Assembly: GCA_003233455.1 (NCBI GenBank)
Contig: QILQ01000052.1
Coordinates: 1-33,819 of the forward strand
Source of the DNA: Candidatus Zambryskiibacteriota bacterium
GTDB taxonomy: Bacteria; Patescibacteriota; Minisyncoccia; Phycocordibacterales; WO2-35-19
Length of the DNA stretch: 33,819 nucleotides
Direction of reading: 5' to 3'
A model generated the notes under the pieces. The model was not told the origin of the DNA, made no database searches, and worked only from the letters and a program-made list of their open reading frames with translations. Shown piece by piece: positions 31,112 through 33,819 of the stretch; position 1 is the first letter of the stretch; the number at the start of each line of letters is the position of its first letter. Position numbers and translations under genes: made by a program.

Positions 31112-32095
31112 ATGTCTTTCTCTCATAAAACAAGAGTGGGAGTTTTGCGAGGTGGTCCTTCGCTAGAGTATGAAGTATCCTTAAAAACCGGCAAAACTAT
31201 TTTGGCAAACTTGCCGGAAGAATATGAACCGTTGGATATTTTTATTTCCAAAGACGGCGTTTGGCATACCAGTGGTTTGCAAAAAAAACCTTACAAAATC
31301 CTTCAAATGATTGATGTGGTAGTCAACGCTATGCATGGCGATTATGGAGAAGATGGTCAAGCACAAAAACTTTTTGAGCATTTTAATATTCCTTACACCG
31401 GTTCGGATTCAATGGCTTCCGCTTTAGGAATAAACAAAGTAATGTCTAAAGATATTTTCAATCGGCAAGGATTAAAAACTCCGCAACACATAATTATATA
31501 TAAAAATGAAGATTGGATTACTAAAAAAATAATAGAGAAAATAAACAGAAGTTTTCCTTTCCCTATTATAATAAAACCAATAAACTCCGGTTCATCGCTG
31601 GGCGTTTCTTTTGTAGACCGAAAAAGTCAGATAAGAGACGCTTTAGAAAAGGCTTTCAAATATTCATCCGTTATTATGGTGGAAGAGTATATAAATGGTA
31701 AAGAAGTTACTTGCGGAGTGATTGAAAATTTTCGTGACGCACCAATTTATTCGCTTTTGCCGGTGGAAGTGGCAGGTCCGGAAGATAAGTTTTTCCATAA
31801 TTATAATTCAAAATATATTGACTTAAAATCAAGATATAAAACGCCTGGCAATTTTACCGAGGAAGAAAACAAACAAATACAAAAAACGGCTGTTTTAATG
31901 CACAGAGCTTTGGGATTGAGGCATTATTCTCGCTCTGATTTTATCCTTCATCCAAGACGCGGACTTTTCTGTTTGGAAACAAATACTTTACCGGAGCTTT
32001 CTCATCATTCTCCTTTTATTAAATCTCTGGAAGCGGTCGGTGGTAATATTAAAGAATTTCTCTCTCACCTTCTTTCTAAAACTTTAGAAAAATAA
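31112..32095 (+). CDS. ddl: D-alanine--D-alanine ligase
   Basis: A 327-aa ATP-grasp enzyme. It starts VGVLRGGPSLEYEVSLKTGK, the Ddl N-terminal signature. MHGDYGEDGQAQKLFEHFNI and YTGSDSMASALGINKVMSK form the substrate region. PIIIKPINSGSSLGVSFV is the ATP loop, EEYINGKEVTCGV carries Glu ligands, and FCLETNTLPELSHHSPF is the C-terminal magnesium site (canonical ExNTxPG). It joins two D-Ala molecules for peptidoglycan, showing that the cell makes a wall. It is a single-gene unit with its own promoter, divergent from dnaX and followed by tRNA-Ala. Confidence 0.93.
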   Translation: MSFSHKTRVGVLRGGPSLEYEVSLKTGKTILANLPEEYEPLDIFISKDGVWHTSGLQKKPYKILQMIDVVVNAMHGDYGEDGQAQKLFEHFNIPYTGSDSMASALGINKVMSKDIFNRQGLKTPQHIIIYKNEDWITKKIIEKINRSFPFPIIIKPINSGSSLGVSFVDRKSQIRDALEKAFKYSSVIMVEEYINGKEVTCGVIENFRDAPIYSLLPVEVAGPEDKFFHNYNSKYIDLKSRYKTPGNFTEEENKQIQKTAVLMHRALGLRHYSRSDFILHPRRGLFCLETNTLPELSHHSPFIKSLEAVGGNIKEFLSHLLSKTLEK

Positions 32096-32097
32096 TT

Positions 32098-32125
32098 TTG
32101 TTTTTACGTTGAAATATGCTATAAA
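32098..32125 (+). promoter_or_regulatory. promoter of tRNA-Ala
   Basis: An extended -10 TGCTATAAA (32117-32125) is preceded by TTGTTT (32098-32103) after a 16-bp spacer, giving a start near 32132 and an ~18-nt leader. A second TGATAAAAT at 32139-32147, identical to the element before ddl, is so close that transcription would begin inside the tRNA, so the first is preferred. Confidence 0.5.
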
Positions 32126-32149
32126 TTTAATCGTTGGGTGATAAAATAT

Positions 32150-32222
32150 GGGCCTGTAGCTCATCTGGTAGAGCGCCTCATTTGCACTGAGGAGGTGGCG
32201 GGTTCGAGTCCTGTCAGGTCCA
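32150..32222 (+). tRNA. tRNA-Ala (anticodon UGC)
   Basis: A 73-nt cloverleaf: acceptor GGGCCTG/CAGGTCC including the G3-U70 pair that identifies alanine tRNAs, D-arm GCTC/GAGC, anticodon stem CCTCA/TGAGG with loop TTTGCAC (anticodon TGC), variable loop AGGTG, T-arm GCGGG/CCTGT with TTCGAGT, and discriminator A. CCA is not encoded. Confidence 0.95.
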
Positions 32223-32232
32223 CATAATGCGA

Positions 32233-32250
32233 TTTTCGTCGCGACAAAAA
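32233..32250. repeat. 18-bp near-perfect palindrome after tRNA-Ala
   Basis: TTTTcGTCGCGACaAAAA has one mismatched pair. Its left part TTCGTCGCGA also occurs at 9441-9450 in the structured leader before the PD-(D/E)XK-like gene. It lies 11 bp after the tRNA and ~115 bp before the restriction-modification regulator, so it could be a protein-binding or integration site. It is not a typical terminator. Confidence 0.4.
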
Positions 32251-32346
32251 ACAAAATGAATATATCTTTATGGGATGTTGAGATACATTAGTGTTTTGTA
32301 AAAGTTAGGTTATAGTATGTAGCACTAAAGTTGGCAAATATATATA

Positions 32347-32568
32347 ATGTTAATAATTATGAAAAAAGAAATTTTAATTAAATTTGGAAATAAAGTTAGA
32401 GAGAAAAGGTTAGCTTTAGGCTTATCACAAGAAGAGTTAGCTACTAGAGCTAAAGTCCATCGAACATATATAGGAATGATTGAGCGTGCTGAGAAAAATA
32501 TAACTTTAGAAAATATAGAAAAAATTGCTAAAGCTTTGGCAATTTCAGTTGATAGTTTATTAAAATAA
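32347..32568 (+). CDS. XRE-family regulator (restriction controller-like)
   Basis: A 69-73-aa protein; ATG 32347 and ATG 32359 (MKKEILIKFGNK) are both possible and the second fits the family better. It is a single helix-turn-helix domain, REKRLALGLSQEELATRAKVHRTYIGMIERAEKNI, ending soon after, which is the size and pattern of C-proteins of type II restriction systems. It should bind an operator upstream of itself and delay endonuclease expression until methylation is established. The endonuclease starts 8 bp after its stop, so they form one operon. No clear C-box was identified. Confidence 0.8.
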   Translation: MLIIMKKEILIKFGNKVREKRLALGLSQEELATRAKVHRTYIGMIERAEKNITLENIEKIAKALAISVDSLLK

Positions 32569-32576
32569 AAAATTTT

Positions 32577-33182
32577 ATGGTAGAAGTACAAAATCACGGT
32601 TTTATATTTGAAAATTGGATCAAGTGTGTTTTGGGAGTTGAAAAACTTGCAAGTAATTATACTCAAAAATGGGATATTCTAAATGAAACTCCTATTAGTG
32701 TTAAATTTATGGGATTAACTAATGCTCTAGAATTTGGCAGTACCGTCAGAATATGGGAAATTAACAAACCTTTCACTTTAATAATTGGCAGATGGGAACA
32801 AGTAGAAAATAAAAAAATTGTGAGAAGTATTGATGAAATAGATATTACTCCAGAAGTTATGTCTAAAATGTGCGGAGATATTACACTAGAAAAAATCAAA
32901 GAATTTGATAAAAAAATAAAAAAATTTCCAGCAGGAAAAAGGGGGCAAAAAGAAGGAATTGAGTTTGCAAAAAAATGGATGTCGCAAAGAAAAGATAAAA
33001 TGGGATTATTAACTATAACTCGAAAAATTGACAGCAAAAACCAAAGAAGAATACAGTGCAACCTAAATTATAATAATTATATCAAGCTATTTGGAAAGCC
33101 TTCTTTTAAGACAGAATTTAGAGGTAAAAATTTTGCTCAAAAAATAGACCATTGTGCAAGAACTTTTAATAAAAAGAGTTAA
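32577..33182 (+). CDS. type II restriction endonuclease
   Basis: A 201-aa protein. The candidate active site is Glu 12 in a helix (FIFENWIKCVLG), Asp 33 (KWDILNE) and S41-V-K43 (TPISVKFMG), a variant PD-(D/E)XK site with Ser in place of the usual acidic residue. FGSTVRIWE and IIGRWEQVE form further strands, and the C-terminal half is strongly basic, fitting DNA binding. The position after a C-protein-like regulator and convergent with an adenine methyltransferase supports the call. Its stop overlaps the methyltransferase stop by 3 bp. Confidence 0.7.
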   Translation: MVEVQNHGFIFENWIKCVLGVEKLASNYTQKWDILNETPISVKFMGLTNALEFGSTVRIWEINKPFTLIIGRWEQVENKKIVRSIDEIDITPEVMSKMCGDITLEKIKEFDKKIKKFPAGKRGQKEGIEFAKKWMSQRKDKMGLLTITRKIDSKNQRRIQCNLNYNNYIKLFGKPSFKTEFRGKNFAQKIDHCARTFNKKS

Positions 33183-33819
33183 ATTTCTACTTTAAAATCT
33201 AAAATATTTTCTTTTTTAATAGATTTACTTCCTATTCGGCAGGTAATATTTCTAAAATAGTCAATATTATTATTTACTTTTTTGCATATATTTTCTTTTA
33301 ATTTTTTGTTCTGATTAAATTCTTCTTTAAAATCAAAAACATAAAACATATCATTTAAAATGTCTTTTTTGATATTTATTAGACCGCATTTTCCAACACT
33401 AGAATTTCCAACTCTAACAACAGCTATTTTATAGTTAGACACTTCTTCTTTCTCGGGAATTTTTGACCTTTCTAAAATATTTTTTGCTGAAACATTATTT
33501 TCTTTAAAAGATTTTGAAATTTTTAATCTTTTGGTGCTTAAAAAGTTATTTAAAGGAATCCCTTTTTCATTTTTTATGTAACCATTATTTTTATGAAAAA
33601 TAACTTGAGGAATTAGTTCTTCATGAATATTTGAGATATTAAAAACTTCTTCATTAATTTCACCATTTTCATAAATAATAATTATTTTATCTTTTAATTT
33701 TTTTATATTACTAAATATAGCAAAACCACAAGGAATATTTCTATCAAACCAAATTTGATCATTTTGATAAATTATTATAGTTGAAAATTTTTTCTTTAAC
33801 TCTTCTTTTATTTTTTTAT
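33179..33819 (-). CDS. DNA N6-adenine methyltransferase, C-terminal part
   Basis: The frame is open from the window edge, giving ~213 C-terminal residues; the start and the catalytic NPPY region lie outside. It begins IKKIKEELKKKF. The diagnostic part is YKIAVVRVGNSSVGKCGLI followed by NDMFYVFDF, a pattern found in the target-recognition half of TaqI/Eco57I-type adenine methyltransferases. It should protect the site cut by the adjacent endonuclease. The convergent arrangement separates its transcription from the regulator-endonuclease operon. Confidence 0.7.
   Translation of the reverse strand, partial: KKIKEELKKKFSTIIIYQNDQIWFDRNIPCGFAIFSNIKKLKDKIIIIYENGEINEEVFNISNIHEELIPQVIFHKNNGYIKNEKGIPLNNFLSTKRLKISKSFKENNVSAKNILERSKIPEKEEVSNYKIAVVRVGNSSVGKCGLINIKKDILNDMFYVFDFKEEFNQNKKLKENICKKVNNNIDYFRNITCRIGSKSIKKENILDFKVEI

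Noticed and set aside
1-33819. CRISPR array, rRNA, tmRNA, RNase P RNA or transposase
   Set aside because: No regularly spaced repeats and no conserved cores of these RNAs were seen. The only mobile-element enzymes are the two serine recombinases and terminase.
1-33819. UGA recoded as glycine, as in some CPR lineages
   Set aside because: Recombinase 1, the 219-aa protein and the nuclease-like gene at 8768 all end naturally at TGA, and no gene needs read-through of TGA to be complete.

Overview
The window looks like a chromosomal segment of a Patescibacteria/CPR bacterium, most likely of the Parcubacteria type. That is an inference from several signs: AT-rich DNA, many tightly overlapping genes with weak or absent Shine-Dalgarno sequences, tRNAs without an encoded CCA end, a short DnaX without its zinc loop beside an ExoX-like exonuclease, and two large serine recombinases. 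The standard bacterial code fits, with TGA used as a stop. Core chromosome is visible only at about 28.99-32.22 kb (tRNA-Gln, DEDDh exonuclease, dnaX, ddl, tRNA-Ala). Everything else is accessory.

Layout. 0-1.0 kb: a small zinc-ribbon protein and a membrane-anchored methyltransferase. 1.1-6.7 kb: a decayed phage or integrative element with a large serine recombinase, a zinc-ribbon/HTH protein on the opposite strand, a structured non-coding leader, a ParB-domain DNA methyltransferase, a terminase small subunit and a terminase large subunit lacking its nuclease half. No portal, capsid or tail genes follow. 6.7-9.3 kb: four minus-strand genes of unknown function, including a secreted protein, a tiny membrane protein and a PD-(D/E)XK-like protein with an elaborate inverted-repeat leader.

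9.5-19.2 kb: a minus-strand block bracketed by two identical 59-bp direct repeats. It carries an HD hydrolase, a NUDIX hydrolase, a glycosyltransferase fused to an aminoglycoside-phosphotransferase-like kinase, a low-molecular-weight tyrosine phosphatase, three more glycosyltransferases, a PIG-L deacetylase, a BcsL-type acetyltransferase, a P-loop kinase, an S51 peptidase and an acetyltransferase that has lost its N-terminus near the distal repeat. The middle part is a surface-glycan locus. The repeats suggest that the block moves or is exchanged as a unit.

19.2-28.95 kb: a defence-type island. radC, two DNA methyltransferases and two nuclease-like proteins form a contiguous minus-strand restriction-modification operon, followed by a protein with a HEPN-like motif. 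A second large serine recombinase diverges from radC, with a degenerate 40-bp site resembling the end of the 59-bp repeat in front of it. A second HEPN-like protein lies between this recombinase and tRNA-Gln.

32.3-33.8 kb: a second, compact restriction-modification system made of an XRE/C-protein regulator, an endonuclease and a convergent adenine methyltransferase that runs off the window. No CRISPR array, rRNA or transposase was seen. Functional calls rest on motifs read by eye, with no database search.
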